64,000 bases of DNA, taken from Dyella thiooxydans (GTDB taxonomy: Bacteria > Pseudomonadota > Gammaproteobacteria > Xanthomonadales > Rhodanobacteraceae). The notes under the pieces were generated by a model. It ran no database searches, was not told the origin of the DNA, and saw only the letters and a program-made list of their open reading frames with translations. The stretch covers positions 2,666,001-2,730,000 of the forward strand of contig NZ_CP014841.1 of the NCBI RefSeq assembly GCF_001641285.1, given 5' to 3'. Below, piece by piece: positions 1 to 11,422 of this stretch. Both the position numbers and the translations under genes were made by a program. Every line of letters starts with the position of its first letter. Within the stretch, counting starts at the first letter, position 1.

Positions 1-2
1 CC

Positions 3-248
3 AGCACTGCACAGGACCTGGTCGAGCGCGGTCGCCGTGCCACCGGCCGCTTGGGTCGCCACGGCCACGACTACGGTCGCCAGATCACCCGCGCCGCCGA
101 GGATTTCGCCGACGAGGCGAACTACCAGTACCGCCGCCTGCGCCGGCAGGTGAAGCGGCACCCTGCCGCCACCGTGGCCATCGTCGCCGGTACGGTCGGC
201 GCCTTCCTGCTGCTGCGCAAGGCGTTCGCCAGCCACGACGAGGACTGA
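3..248 (+). CDS. DUF883/ElaB-like membrane-anchored protein, C-terminal part
   Basis: The reading frame is open to the left edge, so the N-terminus is missing. The visible 81 codons give a polar, helix-prone stretch rich in Arg and Gln. It is followed by a single hydrophobic segment (AATVAIVAGTVGAFLLL) and a short charged tail ending HDED. This layout of soluble helix, KRHP and one C-terminal transmembrane helix is that of DUF883/ElaB-YqjD proteins, which anchor in the inner membrane and have been linked to ribosome binding in E. coli. The family call rests on architecture alone. Confidence 0.55.
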   Translation, partial: STAQDLVERGRRATGRLGRHGHDYGRQITRAAEDFADEANYQYRRLRRQVKRHPAATVAIVAGTVGAFLLLRKAFASHDED

Positions 249-275
249 TCGGCTCGCCCGCGACGTCGCTCCCCA

Positions 276-309
276 AACAAAAAGCCCGCCGAAAGGCGGG
301 CTTTTTGTT
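276..309. terminator. Bidirectional intrinsic terminator
   Basis: Perfect 15-bp inverted repeat (276-290 with 295-309) around a GAAA tetraloop. The core is GCCCGCC/GGCGGGC, flanked by A5 and T5 runs. It lies between two convergent genes, the DUF883-like gene (+) and aceE (-), and has a T-run in both directions, so it can serve both. Confidence 0.93.
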
Positions 310-322
310 GGAAACGATCCCG

Positions 323-3043
323 TCACTGGGTGATCGGGTTCGGCTTCTCCGGATCGAGCTTGTACTCCTTGATCGCGCGGGCCACGTCCTTGGCGTTGAC
401 CAGGCCGTCCTTCGCCAGCGCGGCCAGCGCGGCGTGGGCGATCCAGTAGCGATCCACCTCGAAGAAGTCGCGCAGGTGGGCGCGGGTGTCCGAGCGGCCG
501 AAACCGTCGGTACCGAGCACCGTGTAGCGCTTGCCTTCGGGGATGAAGGCGCGGATCTGGTCGGCGAACTCGCGCACGTAGTCGGTCGCGGCCACCACCG
601 GACCGGCGCGGTCCTGCAGCAGGCCGGTGACGTACGGCACGCGCTGCTCGGCTTCCGGATGCAGGCGGTTCCAGCGCTCGGCATCGAAGCCGTCGCGACG
701 CAGCTCGATGAAGCTGGGGCAGGACCAGATGTCGGCGTGCACGCCGAAATCCTTCTCCAGCAGTTCGGCGGCGGCGATCACCTCGCGCAGGATCGTGCCC
801 GAGCCAAGCAGCTGCACGCACGGCGCCTTCGCCTTGCCCTTGCCCTTGCCGTTCCCATTGGTCGACACGCCGCAGTCGCGGAACAGGTACATGCCCTTGA
901 TGATCCCTTCCTCGCAACCGGCCGGCATGTCCGGGTGCTGGTAGTTCTCGTTCATCACGGTCAGGTAGTAGTAGACGTCTTCCTGCTCCTGCATCATCCG
1001 GCGGGTGCCGTCCTGCAGGATCACCGCCACCTCGTAGGAGAAGGTCGGGTCGTAGGACTTCACGTTCGGGATCGCACCGGACATCAGGTGCGAATGGCCG
1101 TCCTCGTGCTGCAAGCCTTCGCCGTTCAGCGTGGTGCGGCCGGCGGTGCCGCCGACCAGGAAGCCGCGCGCGCGCATGTCGCCCGCCGCCCAGCACATGT
1201 CGCCGATGCGCTGGAAGCCGAACATCGAGTAGTAGATGAAGAACGGCAGCATCGCCACGTTGGAGATGCTGTAGCTGGTGGCCGCGGCCATCCAGGCGCC
1301 CATGCCGCCGGCCTCGGAGATGCCTTCCTGCAGCACCTGGCCCTTGATGTCCTCGCGGTAGTACAGCAGCTGGTCGGCATCCTGCGGGCGGTACTTCTGG
1401 CCGAACGGCGCATAGATGCCGATCTGCCGGAACATGCCCTCCATGCCGAAGGTGCGCGCCTCGTCGGCGACGATCGGCACCACGCGCTCGCCCAGCTGCT
1501 TGTCGCGCAGCAGCAGGTTCATGCCGCGCACCAGCGCCATGGTGGTGGAGATCTCGCGCTCGCCCGAGCCCTTGGTGATCTGCTCGAAGGCCGACAGCTC
1601 CGGCGCAGTGATCTTCTGGTCGGCCTTGCGGCGACGCTGCGGAAGCGAACCGCCCAGCGCCTTGCGGCGCTCGAGCATGTACTGCACTTCCGGCGAGTCC
1701 TTGCCCGGGTGGTAGTACGGCACGTCGGCCAGCTTTTCGTCCGGCACCGGGATGTTGAAGCGGTCGCGGAAGTGGCGCACGGCATCGGCATCCAGCTTCT
1801 TCTGCTGGTGGGTCGGGTTCTGCGACTCGCCGGCCGCACCCATGCCGTAGCCCTTGACGGTCTTGGCCAGGATCACCGTCGGCATGCCCTGGGTGTTCAC
1901 CGCCTGGTGGTAGGCCGCGTAGACCTTGTGCGGGTCATGGCCACCGCGGTTGAGGCGCCAGATGTCGTCGTCGGACAGGTTGGCGACCAGCTGCGCGGTT
2001 TCCGGATACTTGTTGAAGAAGTGCTCGCGCGTGTACTTGCCGCCGAACGCCTTGCAGGCCTGGTACTCGCCATCGACGGTTTCCATCATCAGCTTGCGCA
2101 GGGTACCGCTGGTGTCACGCGCCAGGAGCGGATCCCAGTAGCTGCCCCAGACCACCTTGATGGCGTTCCAGCCGGCGCCGCGGAACACGCCCTCCAGCTC
2201 CTGGATGATCTTGCCGTTGCCGCGCACCGGGCCGTCCAGCCGCTGCAGGTTGCAGTTGATCACGAAGATCAGGTTGTCCAGGCCCTCGCGGCCGGCCAGC
2301 GCGATCGCGCCCAGGCTCTCCGGCTCGTCGGTCTCGCCGTCGCCGAGGAAGCACCAGATCTTGCGGTCGCTCTTGGGGATCAGGCCGCGGTGCTCGAGGT
2401 ACTTCCAGAACTGCGCCTGGTAGATCGCCTGGATCGGACCCAGGCCCATCGACACCGTGGGCACCTGCCAGTAGTCCGGCATCAGCCACGGGTGCGGGTA
2501 GGACGACAGGCCGCGGCCCTTGCCCACCACTTCCATGCGGAACAGGTCCATCTGCTCCTCGGCGATGCGGCCTTCCAGGAAGGAACGCGCGTACACGCCC
2601 GGGCTGGAGTGGCCCTGGTGGAACACCAGGTCACCCGGGTGATCGGCGCTGGGCGCACGCCAGAAGTGGTTGAAACCCACGTCGTACAGCGTGGCCGAGG
2701 AGGCGAAGCTGGCGATATGCCCGCCCAGCTCGCCCGGCTTGCGGTTGGCCCGCACCACCATCGCCATCGCGTTCCAGCGGATCAGGGTGCGGATGCGCCA
2801 TTCCATCGTGGCGTCGCCCGGCGACTTGGCCTCGTTCTGCGGCGCGATGGTGTTGACGTACTCGGTGGTCGGGTCGAACGGCAGGTAGCCACCGGCGCGC
2901 CGCGTGGAGTCGACCATCTTTTCCAGCAGGTAATGCGCGCGCTCGGTGCCGTCATGGCTGATCACCGCATTGAGCGATTCGATCCACTCGTTGGTCTCGG
3001 TGGGATCGATGTCCTGATGGAGGATGTCGTCGAGCTGATCCAT
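323..3043 (-). CDS. aceE: Pyruvate dehydrogenase E1 component, homodimeric type
   Basis: 906 aa; E. coli AceE is 887. This is the thiamine-diphosphate-dependent E1 that decarboxylates pyruvate and transfers the acetyl unit to lipoyl-E2 in the cytoplasmic PDH complex. The ThDP/Mg motif is visible: GDG at residues 234-236 followed about 27 residues later by NCN (263-265). The N-terminus (MDQLDDILHQDIDPTETNEW) matches the usual AceE E2-binding start. A short Gly/Lys-rich run (NGNGKGKGKAKAPC) near residue 735 sits in a loop and is lineage-specific. GGAG lies about 12 bases before the ATG. aceF and lpd are not in the window; maeB lies upstream on the same strand 226 bp away, so separate transcription is likely. 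Confidence 0.97.
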   Translation of the reverse strand: MDQLDDILHQDIDPTETNEWIESLNAVISHDGTERAHYLLEKMVDSTRRAGGYLPFDPTTEYVNTIAPQNEAKSPGDATMEWRIRTLIRWNAMAMVVRANRKPGELGGHIASFASSATLYDVGFNHFWRAPSADHPGDLVFHQGHSSPGVYARSFLEGRIAEEQMDLFRMEVVGKGRGLSSYPHPWLMPDYWQVPTVSMGLGPIQAIYQAQFWKYLEHRGLIPKSDRKIWCFLGDGETDEPESLGAIALAGREGLDNLIFVINCNLQRLDGPVRGNGKIIQELEGVFRGAGWNAIKVVWGSYWDPLLARDTSGTLRKLMMETVDGEYQACKAFGGKYTREHFFNKYPETAQLVANLSDDDIWRLNRGGHDPHKVYAAYHQAVNTQGMPTVILAKTVKGYGMGAAGESQNPTHQQKKLDADAVRHFRDRFNIPVPDEKLADVPYYHPGKDSPEVQYMLERRKALGGSLPQRRRKADQKITAPELSAFEQITKGSGEREISTTMALVRGMNLLLRDKQLGERVVPIVADEARTFGMEGMFRQIGIYAPFGQKYRPQDADQLLYYREDIKGQVLQEGISEAGGMGAWMAAATSYSISNVAMLPFFIYYSMFGFQRIGDMCWAAGDMRARGFLVGGTAGRTTLNGEGLQHEDGHSHLMSGAIPNVKSYDPTFSYEVAVILQDGTRRMMQEQEDVYYYLTVMNENYQHPDMPAGCEEGIIKGMYLFRDCGVSTNGNGKGKGKAKAPCVQLLGSGTILREVIAAAELLEKDFGVHADIWSCPSFIELRRDGFDAERWNRLHPEAEQRVPYVTGLLQDRAGPVVAATDYVREFADQIRAFIPEGKRYTVLGTDGFGRSDTRAHLRDFFEVDRYWIAHAALAALAKDGLVNAKDVARAIKEYKLDPEKPNPITQ

Positions 3044-3210
3044 GGGGGAAGATTCTCCGCAGCGTCAGGGGATACGCCGCCGTAGGGGGTAAGAACGCCG
3101 CCCGGACGGGCCGATAGCCTTCCGAGTCTATCGCCAATGACGCAGCGCGCCAATGCGATACGCCGGCGGATGGCCGTCCAAACCCCGCCGGAAGCGACCA
3201 CCCGCCGCCT

Positions 3211-3231
3211 GCCGGGCCATCGTGGCCCGGC
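3211..3231. terminator. GC-rich hairpin between maeB and aceE
   Basis: Perfect 9-bp inverted repeat GCCGGGCCA / TGGCCCGGC with a 3-nt loop, placed 40-60 bp downstream of the maeB stop on the minus strand. There is no T-run, so it may be a Rho-assisted terminator or only a stabilising 3-prime hairpin. Confidence 0.45.
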
Positions 3232-3269
3232 CCGGCAAGCCCCGGCCGGGAGACTGCCGGATCCGGAAC

Positions 3270-5564
<2,295 letters not shown>

Positions 5565-5656
5565 GGGAGCGGGTCGGTGATCCGGGGCGAAGAGGCGCGC
5601 ATGTTAGCACCGCGTTCCTTGCCGGCCGCTGTGCGGCGCCGCACCGCGACGGCGGG

Positions 5657-6931
5657 TCACAGGCCCAGCGACAGTTCCTCGGCCTGCACCCGACCCATGT
5701 GGATGCGGTTGACGAACAGCGAGAACGCCAGCTTGCCGGCGAGGCCGTGTACGTGCTGCATCCACGGCGGCAGCCAGCGCGGCGCGACGATCGCGCCGGA
5801 GGTGAAATGCGGTTCGAGCGCGACCACGTCGTGCAGCGCCAGCTTGCCGGCGAACAGGTGGCGCAGCAGGTCCATCCGGCGCTGCTTCAGCGCCCAGCGG
5901 AAGAACGTGTGCACCGCCAGCAGCCCGGACAGGTACACATTGTCCTTGGCGAACACCGCACCGCCGGTGGGCGGCACGCCGCGGAACACGCGCTGGGCCG
6001 AGTGGAAGCTGTCCGCCACGCTCTGGCCGCGTTCCAGGAAGAAGCGGTAGACCTCGACGAAATCCGCCCCGCGCAGCGCCATGTCGATCGCCAGGATGCG
6101 CAGGCTGATGCGCTTCAGTCGCGAAATGTCGATGGCGCCGGACATCAGCTCGGCGAACACGGCCAGACCTTCCTGGGTGGCCGTGACCCGTGGCGATGTG
6201 CGCGCCAGCGAAGCCAGCAGCGGCTGCGCACGACCGTTCAGGGCGGTCAGCGAGTGGACGTAGGCCTCGTGCGCCAGCAACTGGTGGCGGTCGTAGTCGG
6301 TGAACGTGGTGCCGCCCCGCAGCCGGATGCGGGTCGCCCCAGCCGCCGCCTTGGCGGTGAGCTCCGGATCCACCTCCACCGCGATCACGCCCGCGCCGAA
6401 GAAGCCGTCCAGGGTCTGCGCAAGCTCGCCGCGCAGCTGTTCCGCCGCGATGGTCCCGGCAACCTCGTCGGCCAGCAGATCGGCACCCAGCTCGTCGGCC
6501 AGGTCGACGAAGTAGCGGGCGGCGTCGAGGTTGCTCTTGCTGCTGCCCGGGATCAGGTCGCCCGGATGGCCATACAGGACGATCGAAGGCGCGGTGACGC
6601 CTGCCGTGCCCGCCGCCTCGAGCATTTCGGCGGCGATCCGCCACGACTCGGCGGTGCGGCAGAGGTAGTCGCCCAGCGGATCCTCATGTCCCGCCTCGCG
6701 CTCGATCGCCACCAGCTCCGCACGGGCGGCCGACAGGTCCGGCGGCCCGTAACGCACCTGCGGCAAGGCCAGTCGGCCAGCCGCATAGTCACCGATCATG
6801 CGGTCCTCGAGCGACGCCGGCCAGGCGACGGTGGGCAGGATGCGGATCGGCCGCACCGCGGCCAGCAGACGCTGGTCGAGCGCGGCGTAGCGCGCCAGCC
6901 CGGGCGGAACCTCCGCAGGCGGCGGGCTCAT
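5657..6931 (-). CDS. QEGLA-motif DUF1704 protein, MATCAP-like putative metallopeptidase
   Basis: 424 aa. The protein carries the family hallmark QEGLA (253-257) and an HExxxH motif, HEAYVH (221-226). H221, H226 and the Glu of QEGLA (E254) would be zinc ligands and E222 the general base. Bacterial members are usually named flavohemoglobin expression-modulating QEGLA motif protein. The eukaryotic relatives KIAA0895/KIAA0895L (MATCAP) are HExxxH metallopeptidases that remove the C-terminal tyrosine of tubulin; substrates of the bacterial forms are, to my knowledge, unknown. The start overlaps the stop of the upstream membrane-protein gene by four bases (ATGA), so translation is coupled in the rsgA operon. 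Family call is strong; function is inference. Confidence 0.85.
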   Translation of the reverse strand: MSPPPAEVPPGLARYAALDQRLLAAVRPIRILPTVAWPASLEDRMIGDYAAGRLALPQVRYGPPDLSAARAELVAIEREAGHEDPLGDYLCRTAESWRIAAEMLEAAGTAGVTAPSIVLYGHPGDLIPGSSKSNLDAARYFVDLADELGADLLADEVAGTIAAEQLRGELAQTLDGFFGAGVIAVEVDPELTAKAAAGATRIRLRGGTTFTDYDRHQLLAHEAYVHSLTALNGRAQPLLASLARTSPRVTATQEGLAVFAELMSGAIDISRLKRISLRILAIDMALRGADFVEVYRFFLERGQSVADSFHSAQRVFRGVPPTGGAVFAKDNVYLSGLLAVHTFFRWALKQRRMDLLRHLFAGKLALHDVVALEPHFTSGAIVAPRWLPPWMQHVHGLAGKLAFSLFVNRIHMGRVQAEELSLGL

Positions 6932-7407
6932 GGCGAGCGCTGCCGCAGGTCGTCGATGCGGCGGATCAGGTCCAGCGCCACCGGATTGGGCCTGAAGCTG
7001 CGAAAGAGGTCGCGCGGCCCCGCCGGAATGAAGCTCACCGAGTCGCCCAGTCGCGTGTTCGGCTGACGCAGCATCAGGGTGACCCGCGGCGGGTTGACCA
7101 TGGTGGTCGCATTCACGTTCATCACCTGCAGCAGCGGGATGCGGTTGCGCTCGCCGCGCTGGACGACCACGACCTGGTCACCGTCCAGCCAGACCTCGTC
7201 GACCAGGTCGAACACCAGCTTGCGCATGAGCACGTAGCCGAAGCCCATCATGAACAGCGGGACGATCATCATGACCCGCGGCGGCGCTTTGCCGGGACCA
7301 CCGGGCTGCAGCCAGGCGATCGCCAGGAACACGGCCAGCAGGCCGAACCAGAGCAGCGGAAAGGCCCGCTTGTACCAGATGGTGCCGGCGGAGGAGAGTC
7401 GCTGCAT
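6928..7407 (-). CDS. Small two-helix membrane protein of unknown function
   Basis: 159 aa from the ATG at 7407 (MQRLSSAGTIWYKRAFPLLW). The frame stays open further upstream, but that extension is an Arg/Pro-rich shadow of rsgA and is rejected. Two hydrophobic segments (PLLWFGLLAVFLAIAWL and VMMIVPLFMMGFGYVLM) are followed by a soluble beta-rich tail resembling a small PH-like module (VWLDGDQVVVVQRGERNRIPL). It lies 23 bp after rsgA and overlaps the QEGLA-protein start by ATGA, making it the middle gene of a three-gene operon. I do not recognise a named family. Confidence 0.75.
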   Translation of the reverse strand: MQRLSSAGTIWYKRAFPLLWFGLLAVFLAIAWLQPGGPGKAPPRVMMIVPLFMMGFGYVLMRKLVFDLVDEVWLDGDQVVVVQRGERNRIPLLQVMNVNATTMVNPPRVTLMLRQPNTRLGDSVSFIPAGPRDLFRSFRPNPVALDLIRRIDDLRQRSP

Positions 7408-7430
7408 GAAGGCGCGCCGCCGACGCCTGC

Positions 7431-8486
7431 TCAGTCGCGCTCGCGCTGGCCGCGATGGCCATGCGGGCGGTCGATCGGCCGGCCGCCGCGCTGGCGACGC
7501 AGGCGCGCCTCGAGCGTGGCGGCCTGGTCTTCGCGTTCGTCGCGCAGCTTCAGGTAGTTGCGCCAGCGCTCGGCGGACAGCGCGCCGTTGTCCAGTGCTT
7601 CCTGCACCGCGCACCCCGGCTCGCTACCGTGGCCGCAGTCGGCAAAGCGGCACAACTCGGCCAGCTCGTCGATGTCGGCGAACAGGTCCAGGTTCTCGTC
7701 GCCGGTGAGCTTGAGTTCGCGCATGCCCGGCGTGTCGATCAGGCAGCCGCCGGTCGGCAGCTGCAGCAAGGCGCGATGGGTGGTGGTGTGGCGTCCCCGA
7801 CTGTCGTGGGCGCGCACGGCGCTGGTCGCCATGCGGTCCACCCCCAGCAGGGTGTTGGTGAGAGTGGACTTGCCCGCTCCGGACGAGCCGACCAGCACCG
7901 CGCTGTCGCCCGGGCGCAGATACTCCGCCAGCACGGCGATACTGGCCGGATCCTTGCCGTTGATGGCATGCATCGGCACCTCGCCGGGCAGGCGGCCACG
8001 CAGCTCGGCGACACGATCGGCCGCATCCTCGGTCAGATCCAGCTTGCTCAGCAGCACTACCGGACGGGCACCTGAGTCCTCGATCAGCGACAGGTAGCGC
8101 TCGATCCTCGATGGATTGAAGTCGCCATCCAGGCCGGTGAGCACCAGCACGTAGTCGATGTTGGTGGCGATCACCTGACGCTCGTAGCGCTCGCCGGCGG
8201 CCGCACGCGAGAGCACGGTGCGCCGCGCCAGCACTTTCTGGATGTGCGGCGGGGCCCCCGGCTCGAACTCGACGAAATCACCCACCGCCGGCCGCTCGGC
8301 GGGATCCAGTCCACGCTTGAGGAAATGGCCGGCCGGCTGGGCACCGAACAGGTGCTCGCCATCGTGCAGCTCGTAGCCGGCACGGTGCTGGGCCACCACG
8401 CGGGCCAGCCGCAATCCACCAGAGGGGAGGGATTCGCCGCGCCAGCCGATATGGCGCAGTCGGTCGATTAGGGTGGCTTCGCTCAT
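7431..8486 (-). CDS. rsgA: Ribosome small subunit biogenesis GTPase RsgA
   Basis: 351 aa. It has the circularly permuted GTPase order typical of RsgA/YjeQ: an N-terminal OB-fold, then G4 (LSKLD), then G1/Walker A (GSSGAGKST), then G3 (DTPGM). The C-terminal zinc-binding region is present (CRFADCGHGSEPGC). RsgA acts on late 30S subunit maturation. The C-terminal tail is Arg-rich. First gene of the operon with the small membrane protein and the QEGLA protein, and divergent from the aminotransferase gene across a 138-bp gap that must hold both promoters. Confidence 0.97.
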   Translation of the reverse strand: MSEATLIDRLRHIGWRGESLPSGGLRLARVVAQHRAGYELHDGEHLFGAQPAGHFLKRGLDPAERPAVGDFVEFEPGAPPHIQKVLARRTVLSRAAAGERYERQVIATNIDYVLVLTGLDGDFNPSRIERYLSLIEDSGARPVVLLSKLDLTEDAADRVAELRGRLPGEVPMHAINGKDPASIAVLAEYLRPGDSAVLVGSSGAGKSTLTNTLLGVDRMATSAVRAHDSRGRHTTTHRALLQLPTGGCLIDTPGMRELKLTGDENLDLFADIDELAELCRFADCGHGSEPGCAVQEALDNGALSAERWRNYLKLRDEREDQAATLEARLRRQRGGRPIDRPHGHRGQRERD

Positions 8487-8624
8487 GGGGCCCGATTATG
8501 CCCGGCCCCCGATCGGGCCGATATCCGACTCTTGGCTGGCCCACACGGGCCGCCCGCTCGCTGTTAGCATGCCTGCACCGCCGGCCGCAAGCGCCGGTGC
8601 AGCAAAGCACAGGAACCTACGTCG

Positions 8625-9869
8625 TTGGCCCCGATCAAACCCAGCCCGCATCTTTCCAACGTGCGCTACGAGATCCGTGGCGCGCTGACCCGCCGCGCCC
8701 GCGAGATGGAGGCCGAAGGCCTGCCGATCATCAAGCTCAACATCGGCAACCCGGCCCGCTACGGCTTCCAGACGCCACCCCACCTGCGCGAAGCCATCGC
8801 CGCCAAGCTCACCGAGAGCGAGGCCTATGGCCACGAGCAGGGCCTGGAAGAGGCTCGCGCTGCCATTGCCGACCTGCAGCGCGCCCGTGGCGCGCGCGGT
8901 GTGGACATGGACCGGGTGTTCATCGGCAACGGCGTCAGCGAGCTGATCGACATCAGCCTGCGCGCCCTGCTGCAGCCGGGTGACGAGGTGCTGTTGCCCA
9001 GCCCCGACTACCCGCTGTGGAGCGCCGCGACCATCCTCAACGGGGGCCGCCCACGCTATTACCGCTGCCTGCCGGAAAACGGCCACCTGCCCGACCCGGC
9101 GGAGATCGAGAGCCTGATCACCCCGCGCACCCGCGCGCTGGTGCTGATCAACCCGAACAACCCGACAGGCGCGGTGTACCCGCGCGCACTGCTCGAGCAG
9201 ATCGTCGCCATCGCCGCACGGCACCGGCTGCTGCTGCTGTGCGACGAGATCTACGACGAGATCCTCTACGACGGTGCCGTGTTCCAGCCGCTGGCGGAAG
9301 TGGCTGGCGACGTGCCGTGCGTGAGCTTCGGCGGGCTGTCCAAGGTGCACCGCGCCTGCGGCTATCGCGTCGGCTGGATGAGCCTGTCCGGCGACCCTGC
9401 ACGCACCGCCGAGTACCGCGACGCGCTGCAGCTGCTGGCCGCGCTGCGGCTGTGCGCCAACGCCACCGCGCAATGGGCGGTGGTTCCGGCACTGCAGGGT
9501 GCGCCGACCATCCACGCACTGACCGCGCCGGGCGGACGACTGCACGAAGCGCGTCGCGCGGTGATCGAGGGCGTGGCGGCCAGCGACTACCTGGAACTGG
9601 CCGCCCCCGAGGGTGCGCTCTACGCGTTCCCCGGCGTGCGCGCCGACCGCCTGCCGGTGTTCGACGATGGCGCGTTCGCGCTGCGCCTGCTGGAGCAGGA
9701 GTCGGTGCTGGTGGTGCCAGGCGCGAGCTTCAACGTGCCGGCCAGCCGGCAATTCCGCCTCACCCTGCTACCGCAGCCGGAGGAGCTGCGCGAGGTGTTC
9801 GTGCGGATCGAACGCGTGCTTGCCGCGATGGCCGCCGAACAGCCGGCCCGCGCGGCCGCCTTCGCCTGA
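8625..9869 (+). CDS. alaA: PLP-dependent aminotransferase, AlaA/YfbQ type
   Basis: 414 aa, fold-type I. The start is TTG at 8625, ten bases after AGGA; the resulting N-terminus (MAPIKPSPHLSNVRYEIRG) aligns in sense with E. coli AlaA (MSPIEKSSKLENVCYDIRG), which decides the start. Other family blocks: KLNIGNPA near the N-terminus, PSPDYPLW, INPNNPTGAVY, the PLP-phenol-binding DEIYDEILY, and the Schiff-base Lys in FGGLSKVHR. Likely glutamate-pyruvate transaminase making alanine. A GTG-start SGNH hydrolase begins two bases after its stop, so the two are co-transcribed. Confidence 0.92.
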   Translation: MAPIKPSPHLSNVRYEIRGALTRRAREMEAEGLPIIKLNIGNPARYGFQTPPHLREAIAAKLTESEAYGHEQGLEEARAAIADLQRARGARGVDMDRVFIGNGVSELIDISLRALLQPGDEVLLPSPDYPLWSAATILNGGRPRYYRCLPENGHLPDPAEIESLITPRTRALVLINPNNPTGAVYPRALLEQIVAIAARHRLLLLCDEIYDEILYDGAVFQPLAEVAGDVPCVSFGGLSKVHRACGYRVGWMSLSGDPARTAEYRDALQLLAALRLCANATAQWAVVPALQGAPTIHALTAPGGRLHEARRAVIEGVAASDYLELAAPEGALYAFPGVRADRLPVFDDGAFALRLLEQESVLVVPGASFNVPASRQFRLTLLPQPEELREVFVRIERVLAAMAAEQPARAAAFA

Positions 9870-9871
9870 CG

Positions 9872-10474
9872 GTGGCCGCCCGATTCCTCGCCCTGGGCGA
9901 CTCCTACACCATCGGTGAGGGCGTGCCGGAGGCCGGCCGCTGGCCGGTGCAGCTGGTGGCCGATCTCGCGGCCGCCGGAATCGCGCTGGACCCACCGCGC
10001 ATCGTCGCCGTGACCGGCTGGACCACGGACGAGCTGGCTGCCGGGATGGACTCGGCGACGCTGGCACCCGGCTGGGACCTGGTGACCCTTCTGATCGGCG
10101 TGAACAACCAGTACCGCGGCCGCAGCGAGGACGAGTACCGGCAAGAGTTCGCCCATCTGCTCGCGCGCGCGGTGGCGCTGGCGGATGGACAGGCGGGCCG
10201 CGTGGTGGTGGTGTCGATCCCGGACTGGGGCGTGACGCGCTTCGCGCGGGAGTCGGGGCGCGACCGTGCGGCGATCGGCGCGGCGCTGGATCGGTTCAAC
10301 GCCATCGCGCGCACCGAGGCAGGCACCGCGGGCGCGGCATTCGTCGACATCACCGATCTCACGCGAGCCCACCCGGACGAGCTCGCCGACGACGGCCTCC
10401 ACCCGGATGCGCGGCAGTACGCCCGCTGGATTTCGCGCATCGCTCCGGCCGCCCGCGCCGCGCTGGCCGCCTGA
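9872..10474 (+). CDS. SGNH/GDSL-family hydrolase
   Basis: 200 aa from a GTG start two bases after the alaA stop (VAARFLALGDSYTIGEG). Block I GDSYT holds the nucleophile Ser; block III is GVNNQYRG with the oxyanion Asn; block V is DGLHPDARQY with catalytic Asp and His. There is no signal peptide, so it is probably a cytoplasmic esterase/lipase-type enzyme with unknown substrate. Tight coupling to alaA suggests one transcript; the biochemical link is not evident. Confidence 0.88.
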   Translation: MAARFLALGDSYTIGEGVPEAGRWPVQLVADLAAAGIALDPPRIVAVTGWTTDELAAGMDSATLAPGWDLVTLLIGVNNQYRGRSEDEYRQEFAHLLARAVALADGQAGRVVVVSIPDWGVTRFARESGRDRAAIGAALDRFNAIARTEAGTAGAAFVDITDLTRAHPDELADDGLHPDARQYARWISRIAPAARAALAA

Positions 10475-10564
10475 CGCCGCAACCGCGCTGCAACCTCGCC
10501 GCCATCGCGCGGTGATCCGCGCGACGAATACTGGCGCCCCGGGCAACCACCGGGAACCGCCGCC

Positions 10565-11422
10565 ATGGCCACGCTCCGCTGCCGCAGCGCCTTCATCTCC
10601 GACGTGCACTTGGGCACGCCTGACTGCAAGGCGCGCTACCTGTTGGACTTCCTCCGCCAGCTCCGCTGCGAGCGGCTCTACCTCGTCGGCGACATCATCG
10701 ATCTCGAGGCGCTGGGCAAGCGCATGTGGTGGCATGCCGACCACGGGGCGGTGATCGCCAAGATCCTCGACCTGGCCCGGCGCGGCGTCGAGGTGACCTA
10801 CATCCCCGGCAACCACGATGCCGCCCTGCGGGGCTTGGCCGGCCAGGACTTCGGCGGCGTGCGCATTGCGCTGGAGGCGGTGCACGAGGGCGCCGACGGG
10901 CGTCGCTACCGGGTCAGCCACGGCGACGAGTACGACCCCGAACACGTCGGCCGGAGCTGGATGCTGCACCTGGGCGAAGCGATGCACCGGTTCATCTGCT
11001 GGAGCAACCGGCGGGTCAACGCGTGGCGGCGCCGGATGGACCTGCCCTACCTGCCACTGTCGATCATCGTGAAGTCGCACGTCGGCAAGGCCCTGGCCTA
11101 CATCCGTGCCTACGAGGAGCGCGTGGCCGGGGATGCCCGCGAGCGGGGCTTCGACGGGCACATCTGCGGTCACATCCACTTCGGCCAGGTGCGCGAGATG
11201 GACGGCCTGCTCTATCTCAACGACGGCGACTGGGTCGAGCATTGCACGGCGCTGGTCGAGGACCACACCGGCGCCATGGAGCTGATCCACTGGAGCGAGC
11301 AGCCCACCGCGCTGGGCCGCGCCAGCCGCGAGCTGGTGCTGCCCTCGCCCGCCGCGGCGCTGGCGCTGGCCCCGCTGGCGCGACGCCAGCGCAGCCTGGA
11401 TGAACTCCGGCCCGCGGCGTGA
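10565..11422 (+). CDS. LpxH2-like metallophosphoesterase (UDP-2,3-diacylglucosamine diphosphatase-like)
   Basis: 285 aa calcineurin-like phosphoesterase. The di-metal motifs appear in order: SDVHLG, GDIID, GNHD, HGDEYD, GHIH. The first two blocks and the lack of the E. coli LpxH GDLFE motif suggest the LpxH2/LpxH-like branch, which acts on UDP-2,3-diacylglucosamine in lipid A synthesis in some bacteria. A second activity cannot be excluded. The C-terminal 40 residues are Ala/Leu-rich. Its stop (11422) abuts the stop of the convergent SDR gene (11423) with no base between. Confidence 0.82.
   Translation: MATLRCRSAFISDVHLGTPDCKARYLLDFLRQLRCERLYLVGDIIDLEALGKRMWWHADHGAVIAKILDLARRGVEVTYIPGNHDAALRGLAGQDFGGVRIALEAVHEGADGRRYRVSHGDEYDPEHVGRSWMLHLGEAMHRFICWSNRRVNAWRRRMDLPYLPLSIIVKSHVGKALAYIRAYEERVAGDARERGFDGHICGHIHFGQVREMDGLLYLNDGDWVEHCTALVEDHTGAMELIHWSEQPTALGRASRELVLPSPAAALALAPLARRQRSLDELRPAA

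Noticed and set aside
305-3085. Long plus-strand open frame opposite aceE
   Set aside because: An antisense shadow produced by high GC; the translated product is His/Val/Arg/Leu repeats with no domain, while the minus strand reads a complete AceE.
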